NCBI GenBank assembly: GCA_013141175.1 | Contig: JABFRN010000001.1 | Span: 1,565,444-1,629,443, forward strand | DNA: 64,000 bases | Source: Lysobacter sp. | Lineage (GTDB): Bacteria > Pseudomonadota > Gammaproteobacteria > Xanthomonadales > Xanthomonadaceae | Direction: 5' to 3' | Shown here: positions 54,421-62,658 of the stretch, one piece after another | Layout: every line of letters starts with the position of its first letter | Position numbering within the stretch: position 1 is the first letter of the stretch | The notes under the pieces: generated by a model | Told to the model about the DNA's origin: nothing | Database searches by the model: none | What the model saw: the letters and a program-made list of their open reading frames with translations, nothing else | Made by a program: the position numbers and the translations under genes

Positions 54421-55697
54421 TGGAGATCGCCCGGTCGAAGCAGCCCGACAGCGTGATCGAAGTTCCGCTGTCGCACGGTCGCGTCCATGCGCTGCGCGTC
54501 GCCACGCCGGATTTGTTCGCGGTGACCGGCTCGTTCCGCACCTCGCCCGCAATCGATCGTGGCGACTTGCTGCTGCAGCAACTGGTCGCAGCGCTGGCGA
54601 CCTGCGGCAGTCTCCACCACGATCCGTTCGAGATGGCGGACCTGCTGGAAAGCCGCGGCGCTGCGTTGTCGATCGAATCCGAGTCGCAACGGGTCACGTT
54701 TTCGGCCCAGGCCTGCAGCGCGGACCTGCCGCTGGTCGTGGCATTGCTCGCGGAATGCCTGCGCGAGCCGAGGTTCGATGCGGACGATTTCGTCACCGAA
54801 CAGGCGCGTCTGATCGCGGAGCTGGAATACCGCGCGGCCGAACCGACCGCGATGGTCGCCGATGGCCTGTCGCGCGCGCTCTATCCTCCATCGCATCCGC
54901 ATCATCAAGCCGTTCTCGCCGAACAGGTCGCGCATCTCGAGCGGTTCAGCGTCGACGACGTACGCCGCTATCATCGCGAACACTTCGGCGCGAACGATCT
55001 GTGCATCGTGGTCGTGGGCGATATCGATCCGTGGATGGCCGCTGCCGAATTCGACCGCCACCTCTCCTCGTGGCCACCGCGTTTCGTCCGCACGCACGAC
55101 GACGACGCGACGCTTCCGGATTCGAAGCAGGACCTCCGCATCGCCGCGCCGGGGCGCGAAAATTTCGATGCCGCGCTGGGCCATCGGCTGGACATCCGCT
55201 GCGACGATCCGGACTACATGGCGCTGTGGATGGCCAACCATATCCTCGGCGCGACCTTCGACTCCCGGCTGGTCGCGGCCGTGCGCGAGGAACAGGGGCT
55301 GACCTACTCGATCCGCTCGCAACTGACCAAGCCGTGTCGCGAGTACGACGGGCATTGGCAGTTCAATCTCTCGTCGAGTCCCGACAAACTCGAGGCCGGC
55401 CTGGCGGCGACCCGCGCGGAAATCGCGAAGTTCGTCGACCTCGGCGTTTCGCCGCAGGAACTTTCCGCCAAACAAGCGCAAGCCATCGGCGCTTTCCAGA
55501 TCGGCCTGGCGACGCTGTACGGGCTGAGCGAAACCATGCTGTTCGGCGCGGAGCGGGGTTGGGGTCCGGGCTATATCCGCGACTTCGCCGGCAGGATCGG
55601 CAGCGTCACCGTCGAACAGCTCAATCGCGTCATTCGGGAACATCTGCGGCCCGCGGAACTGCGCACGGCGATTGCGGGACCGTTCGCGCACGTCTGA
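54420..55697 (+). CDS. M16 family peptidase-like protein, non-catalytic subunit
   Basis: A 425-residue M16 protein whose first domain has no HxxEH motif (LLQQLVAALATCGSLHHDPF stands in its place), while the second domain keeps the substrate-binding strand EEQGLTYSIRSQ. Such partners pair with a catalytic M16 subunit (known for MPP-alpha/beta and AlbE/AlbF). It overlaps the catalytic subunit gene by ATGA, so equal synthesis is expected. It is the last gene of the cluster, ending near a 25-base hairpin. Confidence 0.86.
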   Translation: MEIARSKQPDSVIEVPLSHGRVHALRVATPDLFAVTGSFRTSPAIDRGDLLLQQLVAALATCGSLHHDPFEMADLLESRGAALSIESESQRVTFSAQACSADLPLVVALLAECLREPRFDADDFVTEQARLIAELEYRAAEPTAMVADGLSRALYPPSHPHHQAVLAEQVAHLERFSVDDVRRYHREHFGANDLCIVVVGDIDPWMAAAEFDRHLSSWPPRFVRTHDDDATLPDSKQDLRIAAPGRENFDAALGHRLDIRCDDPDYMALWMANHILGATFDSRLVAAVREEQGLTYSIRSQLTKPCREYDGHWQFNLSSSPDKLEAGLAATRAEIAKFVDLGVSPQELSAKQAQAIGAFQIGLATLYGLSETMLFGAERGWGPGYIRDFAGRIGSVTVEQLNRVIREHLRPAELRTAIAGPFAHV

Positions 55698-55703
55698 CGC
55701 GAG

Positions 55704-55728
55704 TACGCGCGAGCGCCTGGCGCGCGTA
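55704..55728. terminator. Hairpin between two convergent genes
   Basis: TACGCGCG / CGCGCGTA with a 9-base loop, directly after the second M16 gene and before the convergent NAD-kinase-like gene. No T-run. Confidence 0.45.
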
Positions 55729-55738
55729 GCCATCGAGA

Positions 55739-56683
55739 CTATTGCAACAACCGCCCGTGCTTGTCGGCCAGATCGATCACCGCTTCCATGCCGGAACGGA
55801 AATCCAGGCCATCGGCTTCGATGCCGTCGCTGAAGATCACGCCGCCGTCGGGCATCAGCGAGCGGATGCGCAGTGGATGCGATGCGTCGATATCGCCGAA
55901 CACCAGTTCGGCCTGACTCCAGCGGCTCGGGAACGGTTCGCGCACGCTGAACACGAGTTGCCGCGCGTCCCAGGCGAAACCTTCCTTGCGCAAGGACTGC
56001 GCGCGCTTCGACGGTCTGCCGCCGGCAACGGCGGTCGCGCCGGTCAACACGCTGCGCAGCCAACCGGTGGAACCCAGTCCAGTGGACACGATCACGCCGC
56101 TCGACGATTGCCGCTCCGCGCGTTCGCCGAGCTGCAGTTCGTAGCGCGCGGAGATGTGGCTGCGCGCGCCGATGAAGAAATCGTTCACCGCCAGCAGCTC
56201 CTGTCCATCGGTCAGCCGCGCGCGCGCCATCGTGATCTCGCGGATCGCGCGACGGCCGCGCCAGATCTCCGGCAGGAGTGTCGGCAGTTCTTCCGGCTTG
56301 AACGGCAGCAGCGCGCCGTCGAAGCGCTGCGGATCGGGATTGACGGCGATCACGGATTGCTCGCCGAGATATTTCAGCGTGTTCGCCACCAGTCCGTCCT
56401 GCCCCAGCACCACCACGATGCAATCCGGCGGGAACAGGAAGTTCGGCAGGAAGCCGCGATCCAGCGGCTGCACGCGGCCGTGCTTGCGCAGCGACTGTTC
56501 GACGCTTGCGATCGCCGCGCGATAGACGCGGTCTTCGAGCAGGAAATCCTCGAAATCCATGCCCAGATGTTCGGCCTGGAAGCGCGCCTGCTCGACGGTG
56601 TTGTAGCGCGCCACCAGTTCCTGCAGGCGCGTGCGTCGCGTGATCAGGACGATCTTGCGGTCCTGATCGTTGCCTGCGGTCAT
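55739..56683 (-). CDS. ATP-NAD kinase-family protein
   Basis: A 314-residue protein resembling NAD/diacylglycerol kinases: VVVLGQDGLVANTLKYLGEQ corresponds to the GGDGT region (with Gln and Leu in place of the first Gly and Thr) and GVIVSTGLGSTGWLRSVLTG to the second nucleotide motif. The N-terminal region (RLQELVARYNTVEQARFQAE) is not part of typical NAD kinases. The altered motif makes NAD kinase activity uncertain. It overlaps the SPFH gene by ATGA, so it acts with it. Confidence 0.82.
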   Translation of the reverse strand: MTAGNDQDRKIVLITRRTRLQELVARYNTVEQARFQAEHLGMDFEDFLLEDRVYRAAIASVEQSLRKHGRVQPLDRGFLPNFLFPPDCIVVVLGQDGLVANTLKYLGEQSVIAVNPDPQRFDGALLPFKPEELPTLLPEIWRGRRAIREITMARARLTDGQELLAVNDFFIGARSHISARYELQLGERAERQSSSGVIVSTGLGSTGWLRSVLTGATAVAGGRPSKRAQSLRKEGFAWDARQLVFSVREPFPSRWSQAELVFGDIDASHPLRIRSLMPDGGVIFSDGIEADGLDFRSGMEAVIDLADKHGRLLQ

Positions 56684-57693
56684 TTCGATTTGCCGGCGAG
56701 CTGTCGCAGCAGATCCGGCGAGAAATTGAACTCGCCGATCTTCGCGGCGTTGTCGGCGATGTTCTGGAACCCCAGCGCCAGCAGCGTTTCCGGGCTGGCC
56801 TGTCCCAGCAGCAGCGCCTGCTGGGCGCGCGGATCGAGGCTCTGCATCGCTTCGACCAGCGTCTGCACCGCGTACGCGCGCACTTCGGCTTCACGCTTGC
56901 GGTTCTCCGCCTGCAGCTGCACCAGCTCTGCGTTCTGCTTTTCAAGGCCCACGTTGCCGGCCAGCTCCTGGGTCTGGATCTCCTGCCGCTTCTCCAGGAT
57001 CACGCGCTCGGACTCGACCTCGGTCTCGCGCACCTGGCGTTTCTTCTGCTCGATCACCAGCTCGCTGCGCAGCTCGCTTTCCTTGATCATCTGTTCCTGC
57101 GCGATCGCCGCGTTGCGTCGCGCGTAGGTCGCGTCGTCGGCCTGCTTGAGGATTTCCTCGCGCATCGGCGCTTCCAGCGCACGCGAGGTTTCCGGCGTTG
57201 GCTTCGCCGCGAGCAAGGCGAGATCGACGATTTCGATGCCCAGCGCGATCAGGCTCGGCGCCGCCGCCAGCCCCTGCCGCGCGGTCTTCGACAGCTGCTC
57301 GGTGCCGTGCAGCACTTCGCGCAGATCGGCTTCCTGCAGCAGCGCGCGGAACTGCGCCTTCACCGCGTTCAACACCCGGATCGGCAGGCGCTCCGGATCT
57401 TCCGATGCGTACGCGCCGTTCGGCAGCAGCACGAAGTTCTGCTGCTCCGCCAGGGTCTTCGGCTGCACGATGCGATAACCGACCTGTCCCTGCAGCGTCA
57501 CCGCCTGGAAGTCGCGGGTGGTCTCCTCGAACATGAAAGGCACATCGACCGCATTCAGCGGCACGCTCACCAGCGTCGACTTCGGCGCGAAATAGAAGAA
57601 CGCCAGACCGGTGCCCTCGCGCACCACCTTGCCGTTCTGGAACTGCATCAGATAGTGGCTGGGCGAGGATTTGACGTAGCGGACACCGAACAT
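56680..57693 (-). CDS. SPFH/band-7 domain protein
   Basis: A 337-residue protein with an SPFH domain (MFGVRYVKSSPSHYLMQFQN, then LVSVPLNAVDVPFMFEETTR and GQVGYRIVQPKTLAEQQNF). A long charged coiled coil follows (residues about 210-290, LRSELVIEQKKRQVRETEVE). No membrane span is seen at its N-terminus, unlike typical stomatins. The coupled partner is an ATP-NAD-kinase-like protein; together they may form a nucleotide-linked scaffold (inference). Confidence 0.85.
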   Translation of the reverse strand: MFGVRYVKSSPSHYLMQFQNGKVVREGTGLAFFYFAPKSTLVSVPLNAVDVPFMFEETTRDFQAVTLQGQVGYRIVQPKTLAEQQNFVLLPNGAYASEDPERLPIRVLNAVKAQFRALLQEADLREVLHGTEQLSKTARQGLAAAPSLIALGIEIVDLALLAAKPTPETSRALEAPMREEILKQADDATYARRNAAIAQEQMIKESELRSELVIEQKKRQVRETEVESERVILEKRQEIQTQELAGNVGLEKQNAELVQLQAENRKREAEVRAYAVQTLVEAMQSLDPRAQQALLLGQASPETLLALGFQNIADNAAKIGEFNFSPDLLRQLAGKSK

Positions 57694-57772
57694 GCGGGGG
57701 TTCTCCTGGGATGCCCGCCACGGATCGGGCAGGCGGACATGGAACGACGCCGTCATCTTCTCAAAAGTACGC

Positions 57773-58753
57773 TCACAGCGGCAGCCGCTTCCGTTCGCCG
57801 ATACCTGGATTGCGCCACGCCGTGGGCGACTGCCCGAGCTGTGCCTTGAACGCGCGGCTGAAGGCCGGCAGGCTTTCGTAGCCGATGCGATCGGCGATTT
57901 CGCCCAGCTGCAGATCGGTTTCGCGCAGCAACCGGCAGGCGAGATTGACGCGCCACGACGCGACATAGGCCATCACGCTCTGTCCGGTGGTCTCGCGGAA
58001 GCGCGCCGCGAAGCGCGAAGCCGAGAGCGCCGCCGTCGACGCCAGCGCCGGCACCGTCCACGCCCGAGCAGGTTCCGCATGGATCTGCCGGATCGCTTCG
58101 GCGATGCGCGGATCAGCCAGTCCTTTGAACCAGCCCGGGTGTTCGATGCCGCCGGTGCGCCGGTAGGCACTGATCGCTTCAGCGCAGAACACTTCGAGCA
58201 GACGCGCCACGGTGTAGCTGCCGAACGCGCCGCGACCGATCTCGTGCGCAAGCATGGTCGCGGTGCTGGAGAGGATCGGGCTGAGCGCGACATCGTCGGC
58301 CGCCACCCGTACCGCCGACGGCAATGCCGCCAACAGTGGATTCAACGGCGCTGCGCGCAGATAGAAAAAACCGCAGATCAGTTCGGTGGAACCGGGCGTG
58401 CCCGAAGCGACCCGTTGCGGGCCGCCGCCGCGCACGATCTCGTCGAACGGCGCCGACACCGCATCGCCACACGACATCAGATGGCTTCCGCCGCCGGGGC
58501 AGATCACCACTTCGCCAGCGCGCACGGGCATCGCGGCGCTGCCTTCGACCTGCAGATCGAAGGTTTCGCGACGGACGTAGTGGAACACCACGACGCGCAC
58601 GTCGTTGCCGACCCCGAGCAGCTCGCGCAGTTGCGCCTCCTCGGGCACGGCAATGGCCCAGGGGGCGAGATAGGACTCATGGAACAGGACCGCGCCGGAG
58701 ACACGCAGGTCTTCCAGCGCATCGTCGAAGGGGTCGTGCTTGCGTCGGGTCAC
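57773..58753 (-). CDS. AraC family transcriptional regulator
   Basis: A protein of 326 residues from the GTG at 58753 (VTRRKHDPFDDALEDLRVSG). The N-terminal cupin ligand domain (about residues 10-170, ending near CGFFYLRAAPLNPLLAALPS) is followed by a C-terminal AraC DNA-binding domain with AALSASRFAARFRETTGQSV and LQLGEIADRIGYESLPAFSR. An ATG at 58789 is an alternative start. It diverges from a five-gene set of small detoxification-like genes and likely regulates them. Confidence 0.88.
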   Translation of the reverse strand: MTRRKHDPFDDALEDLRVSGAVLFHESYLAPWAIAVPEEAQLRELLGVGNDVRVVVFHYVRRETFDLQVEGSAAMPVRAGEVVICPGGGSHLMSCGDAVSAPFDEIVRGGGPQRVASGTPGSTELICGFFYLRAAPLNPLLAALPSAVRVAADDVALSPILSSTATMLAHEIGRGAFGSYTVARLLEVFCAEAISAYRRTGGIEHPGWFKGLADPRIAEAIRQIHAEPARAWTVPALASTAALSASRFAARFRETTGQSVMAYVASWRVNLACRLLRETDLQLGEIADRIGYESLPAFSRAFKAQLGQSPTAWRNPGIGERKRLPL

Positions 58754-58778
58754 AGTCGTTCTGGTTAAGTATCGAGTC

Positions 58779-58799
58779 GATTGAATCATAGATCCAATC
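58779..58799. promoter_or_regulatory. Inverted repeat in the araC/MAPEG divergent region
   Basis: GATTG-(11 bases)-CAATC lies in the AT-richer part of the divergent control region and could be an operator for the AraC protein. Only 5-base arms, so weak. Confidence 0.3.
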
Positions 58800-58865
58800 A
58801 GGTCCCGGGCATAGGATCCCTCCACCCGATCTCCGGCGCCACGCGCCCATGCCCAGGACCTCCCG

Positions 58866-59273
58866 ATGACGATGCTTTCGCCGGAACTGACCTATACCGC
58901 CCTCGCCGCCGCGCTGACCGGCTGTCTCTGGGTGCCGATCATCCTCAACCGCCTGCGCGAGATGGGCCCGTGGAAGGCGCTGAAGAACCCGCAGCCCGAT
59001 GTCCGCCCGGACGCCGACTGGGCCTACCGCCTCGCCAACGCGCACCGCAACGCGATCGAGAATCTGGTCGTGTTCGCACCGCTCGCGCTCGGCGTGCACG
59101 CGATGGAACTCGGCACCGCCGCCACTGCGATCGCCGCCGCCCTGTATTTCTGGAGCCGCCTCGCGCATGCGCTGATCTACACCTTCGGCGTACCGCTGCT
59201 GCGCACGATCGCGTTCGTCGTCGGTTTCGGTGCGCAGGCGACGATGTTCCTGCGTCTGTTCGGCAAGCTTTGA
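58866..59273 (+). CDS. MAPEG family protein
   Basis: A 135-residue membrane protein with four hydrophobic spans and the MAPEG pattern (RLANAHRNAIENLVVFAPLA). MAPEG proteins include microsomal glutathione transferases and leukotriene synthases; bacterial members are of unknown substrate. It is first of a tight co-directional set (MAPEG, SDR, tautomerase, NTF2-like, DMT). Confidence 0.9.
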   Translation: MTMLSPELTYTALAAALTGCLWVPIILNRLREMGPWKALKNPQPDVRPDADWAYRLANAHRNAIENLVVFAPLALGVHAMELGTAATAIAAALYFWSRLAHALIYTFGVPLLRTIAFVVGFGAQATMFLRLFGKL

Positions 59274-59289
59274 CTGGACGGCATGACCC

Positions 59290-60003
59290 ATGCACTCGAA
59301 TACGAACAAACCCGCCTGCGTCATCGTTGGCGTCGGTCCGGGCAATGGCGAAGCGCTGGCGCGAACCTTCGCCGATGCCGGTCATGCGGTCGCACTGCTT
59401 GCGCGGCGCCACGCGTTCTGCGAGGCGCTCGCGGCACAGTTGCCCGACGCGCGCGCATTCGCCTGCGAAGCGACCGACGCCGCAGCGGTCGAACGCACGT
59501 TCGCGCTGATCGCAGAAGACATGGGCGATATCGCCACGCTGGTCTACAACGCCGGCAAGGGCGTGTGGGGCGCGGTCGATCAGGTCAGCCAAGACGATTT
59601 CGAGCAGGCCTGGCGGGTCAACGCGCTTGGACTGTTCCTCGCCGCACGCCAGGTGATTCCAACGATGAAATCGCGCGGCGCGGGCAATATCGTCGTGATC
59701 GGCGCCACCGCGTCGCGACGTGGCGTCGCCGGTACCGCCGCGTTCGCGCCCGCGAAAATGGCGCAACGCGCGTTGACCGAATCGATGGCGCGCCATCTCG
59801 GCCCATCCGGCATCCATGTGTCGCTGCTGATCCTCGATGGCGCGGTCGGCGGCCCGGAACCGCGCGTGCGGTTCCGGGATCGCCCCGACGATGCGTTCAT
59901 CGCTCCCGAGGCGATCGCAAGCACTGCGCTGCAATTGACGCTTCAGGATCGCTCGGCATGGAGCTTCGAGGTCGACCTGCGTCCCTTCAACGAGAAGTGG
60001 TGA
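59290..60003 (+). CDS. Atypical SDR family protein lacking the catalytic Tyr
   Basis: A 237-residue SDR. The cofactor region reads VIVGVGPGNGEALARTF, a GxGPGNG variant. The usual YxxxK is FAPAK (Phe152, Lys156), so the catalytic Tyr is replaced by Phe. NAG (YNAGKGVWG) is kept. The protein may bind NAD(P) but be redox-inactive or use another acid. It lies between the MAPEG and tautomerase genes. Confidence 0.88.
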   Translation: MHSNTNKPACVIVGVGPGNGEALARTFADAGHAVALLARRHAFCEALAAQLPDARAFACEATDAAAVERTFALIAEDMGDIATLVYNAGKGVWGAVDQVSQDDFEQAWRVNALGLFLAARQVIPTMKSRGAGNIVVIGATASRRGVAGTAAFAPAKMAQRALTESMARHLGPSGIHVSLLILDGAVGGPEPRVRFRDRPDDAFIAPEAIASTALQLTLQDRSAWSFEVDLRPFNEKW

Positions 60004-60090
60004 CGCGTGACGCGCGACGTGCCCGTTCGACACGGTCGCCAACGTCGCGTTGCCGCGAAACCGCTTTCCACTGCATTGCCGGGAAACGAC

Positions 60091-60297
60091 ATGCCTTACG
60101 TCAATATCAAGATCACCCGCGATGGCGTGACCCGCGAACAGAAAGCCGCATTGATCGCAGGCGCGACGCGTCTGCTGGTGGACGTACTCGCGAAAAATCC
60201 GGAGACCACCGTGGTGGTCATCGACGAAATCGATACCGACCACTGGGGGATCGGCGGCATGCCCGTCACCGAACGCCGCAAGGACGCGACACCATGA
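60091..60297 (+). CDS. 4-Oxalocrotonate tautomerase family protein
   Basis: A 68-residue protein starting MPYVNIKITRDGVTREQKAA, with Pro at the second residue as the predicted catalytic N-terminal base after Met removal. A longer upstream frame lacks this feature and is rejected. Its stop overlaps the NTF2-like start (ATGA). Confidence 0.9.
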   Translation: MPYVNIKITRDGVTREQKAALIAGATRLLVDVLAKNPETTVVVIDEIDTDHWGIGGMPVTERRKDATP

Positions 60298-60776
60298 TCG
60301 ACGCCGATACCATCATCACCGGCAGCGAAGCGCCCGCCGGCGACGACAGCGCACTCGATGCGCTGATCGCCTTCTATCGCGCGTTCAACCGCGGCGACAT
60401 CGATGCCTTGTCGCGGAACTGGATGCCGGGCGATACGCCGAGCATGAACAACCCGATCGGCGGCATCCGCCGCGGCTGGCCGTCAATCCGCGAAGGCTAT
60501 GCGCGCCTGTTCGATGGCCCGGCGAATGTGCGCGTCGAATTCTTCGATTTCACCACCCTCGGTGGGGACGATTGGCATCTGTTCGCGGGCCGCGAGCGCG
60601 GCGAATGCGTGACGCCATCGACACGCCTGACGTTGCGCATCCGCACGACCCGCTGGTTCGTGCGCCGCGATGGCGCATGGCGCCAATTGCACCACCACGG
60701 CTCGATCGAAGAGCCGTCGTTGCTGGCCGATTACCAGCGTGCGGTTTTCGGCAAAGCGCTTGGAGACGACGCATGA
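60294..60776 (+). CDS. NTF2-like (SnoaL/YybH-type) protein
   Basis: A 160-residue protein with the nuclear transport factor 2-like cone fold pattern: ALIAFYRAFNRGDIDALSRN, then IREGYARLFDGPANVRVEFF, TRWFVRRDGAWRQLHHHGSI. Such proteins include ketosteroid isomerase-like enzymes and polyketide cyclases. It overlaps both neighbours by ATGA-type junctions. Confidence 0.85.
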   Translation: MIDADTIITGSEAPAGDDSALDALIAFYRAFNRGDIDALSRNWMPGDTPSMNNPIGGIRRGWPSIREGYARLFDGPANVRVEFFDFTTLGGDDWHLFAGRERGECVTPSTRLTLRIRTTRWFVRRDGAWRQLHHHGSIEEPSLLADYQRAVFGKALGDDA

Positions 60777-61237
60777 TGTATCTGCGCTATGCCGTGTGGG
60801 CTTCGATGGCCGGCATGTTCATCCCGGTCATGGCGGTGTTGAACGCCCGGCTGGGACGAACCCTCGGCGAACCGCTGCACGCCGCATTCATCCTGTTCGC
60901 CGTGGGGTTGCTCGCGACCGGTCTGGCGAGCCTCGCTTTCACCGGGCGTCTGCCTTCGCCCGCGGCGCTGCGGCTGGTCGCGCCGATCAATTTCGCCGGC
61001 GGCGCGATCGTCGGCTTCTACATCTTCAGCATCACCCTGCTGGCGCCGCGATTCGGTGTGGGCAATGCGATCCTGTTCGTGATGACGGCGCAGATCTTCA
61101 CCTCGGCCGCGATCGATCATTTCGGGCTGTTCGATGCCGCGGCACGTCCGATGACGGCGCTGCGCGCCGGCGGACTGGCGCTGCTGCTCGCAGGCCTGTG
61201 GATCTCGCAGCTTTCGACGCAGACGCCGGCGCGCTGA
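60773..61237 (+). CDS. DMT family (DUF606-like) membrane transporter
   Basis: A 154-residue membrane protein with about five spans (YAVWASMAGMFIPVMAVLNA, then FILFAVGLLATGLASLAFTG and later AILFVMTAQIFTSAAIDHFG), as in the small DUF606/YdcZ transporters. Two adjacent ATG codons (60773 and 60776) are possible starts. It is the last of the araC-linked set. Confidence 0.85.
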   Translation: MMYLRYAVWASMAGMFIPVMAVLNARLGRTLGEPLHAAFILFAVGLLATGLASLAFTGRLPSPAALRLVAPINFAGGAIVGFYIFSITLLAPRFGVGNAILFVMTAQIFTSAAIDHFGLFDAAARPMTALRAGGLALLLAGLWISQLSTQTPAR

Positions 61238-61267
61238 TTCCACCATCGTCGTGCCGTGCGTCGGCTT

Positions 61268-62476
61268 TCATTTCCCGATACGCGCGGGCTCCCAGAACGT
61301 CATGTCGCCGTATTCCCAGCGCCACGGCGCACCGGTCTTGCCGAGCACGAATTCCACCAGTCGCGGAAACGCCGCTTCGGCACGCACATCGTTCGCCAGA
61401 ATCACCACGCAGCGCTGCCCGCGTTCGACGCAGACCAGGGTGTTGCCGGTGGAATCGTTGTGGCCGCCTTTCATGAAGCCCGCGCCCTGCGGGCCGCGAA
61501 ACGCGATCACGCCCAGACCGGCGGCGAGATCCTTTCTGCGCTGATCGACAGGAAGCTCAGGCTGCAGAGACGGAAACTGGGAAGCGGTCGTGATCGGCAA
61601 CTGCGGCTTGGTCAGTTCGGTCCGCGCCTTTTTGCCGATGCCTTCGCCGCGCACATAGGCCGCCGCGAACTTGGCGATATCGTCGATGGTCGTGTCCATC
61701 GAACCTGCCGCGCGCACCTTGCTGCGTTCGTCGTGCGGTTCCACCGAACCATCCGCGCGCCAGCCATCGGCGAGATTCGTCGCGAATTGCGGACGCCAGA
61801 TCATGCTGGTGTTTTTCATCCCGAAACGGTCGAACACCCGGCGCTGCATCTCGACGCCGACATCCAGACCCAATCCACGTTCGATCACGAACTGCAGCAG
61901 GATCATGCCTTCGCCCGAATAGGCATAACGCGCGCCGGGATCGAAATGGAAACGCAATTTGCCGTCGGGTTCGACGAAGGCAAAATTGGCGAAGCCGACG
62001 CTGTGTGTGAGGACATGGCGCGCGGTGATCGACCGCCAGCGCTCATCGCCGGCGAGATCGGACCAGGGTGCGTATTTTTCTTCGCTCGGGTATTCGGGCA
62101 GCGGGCGGTCGAGATACTCGGCGAGCGGCCGGTCCAGATCCAGCCGCCCTTCTTCGACCAGTTGCATCACCAGGTAGGCGAACGCCGACTTGGTCAGCGA
62201 CGCGCCGTACATGATCGTGTCGGTCCGCAGCGGCGCGCCGTCGGCATTGCGCGCGCCGTAGCTGCGCACGCGCACCACGCGGCCCTTGTCGATGATCGCG
62301 ATGGCCAGCCCGCGCGATTGCGTGGCGGTCATGGCGCGCGCGACCTCGGCGTCGAGTGCGGCCTCGGTCGGCACGCGTGCGGCAACAGGCGACACGGTGG
62401 CGGCGGTCAGCGCTGCGGCGCAGAGCAAACGCATTGCATGGCGGCGCAACGACGGATTCGGTGGAGGCATGGTCAT
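61268..62476 (-). CDS. Serine hydrolase, beta-lactamase/class C-like
   Basis: A 402-residue protein with a signal peptide (RLLCAAALTAATVSPVAARV) and the class C beta-lactamase fold: nucleophile Ser93/Lys96 in YGASLTKSAF, Tyr186 in YAYSGEG and KGGHNDSTGN near the end. Such proteins include esterases, D-Ala peptidases and beta-lactamases; substrate cannot be told. AGGAAA precedes the ATG at 62476. Confidence 0.88.
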   Translation of the reverse strand: MTMPPPNPSLRRHAMRLLCAAALTAATVSPVAARVPTEAALDAEVARAMTATQSRGLAIAIIDKGRVVRVRSYGARNADGAPLRTDTIMYGASLTKSAFAYLVMQLVEEGRLDLDRPLAEYLDRPLPEYPSEEKYAPWSDLAGDERWRSITARHVLTHSVGFANFAFVEPDGKLRFHFDPGARYAYSGEGMILLQFVIERGLGLDVGVEMQRRVFDRFGMKNTSMIWRPQFATNLADGWRADGSVEPHDERSKVRAAGSMDTTIDDIAKFAAAYVRGEGIGKKARTELTKPQLPITTASQFPSLQPELPVDQRRKDLAAGLGVIAFRGPQGAGFMKGGHNDSTGNTLVCVERGQRCVVILANDVRAEAAFPRLVEFVLGKTGAPWRWEYGDMTFWEPARIGK

Positions 62477-62658
62477 GGCGGTTTCCTGTGAGGTTCACTG
62501 CACATGACGGACAGAAAGGCGCGAACTTACATCGTCATGCCTGCGATTATTTGCATTTCCGGATGTAAGAACCCGCGTCCCGGCACGTCATCACGGGTAA
62601 ACCCTCCCCGCAGAACCCCACGATGTCATGCTTGCCCACTCTTTGCAGGAGCCCGCTG

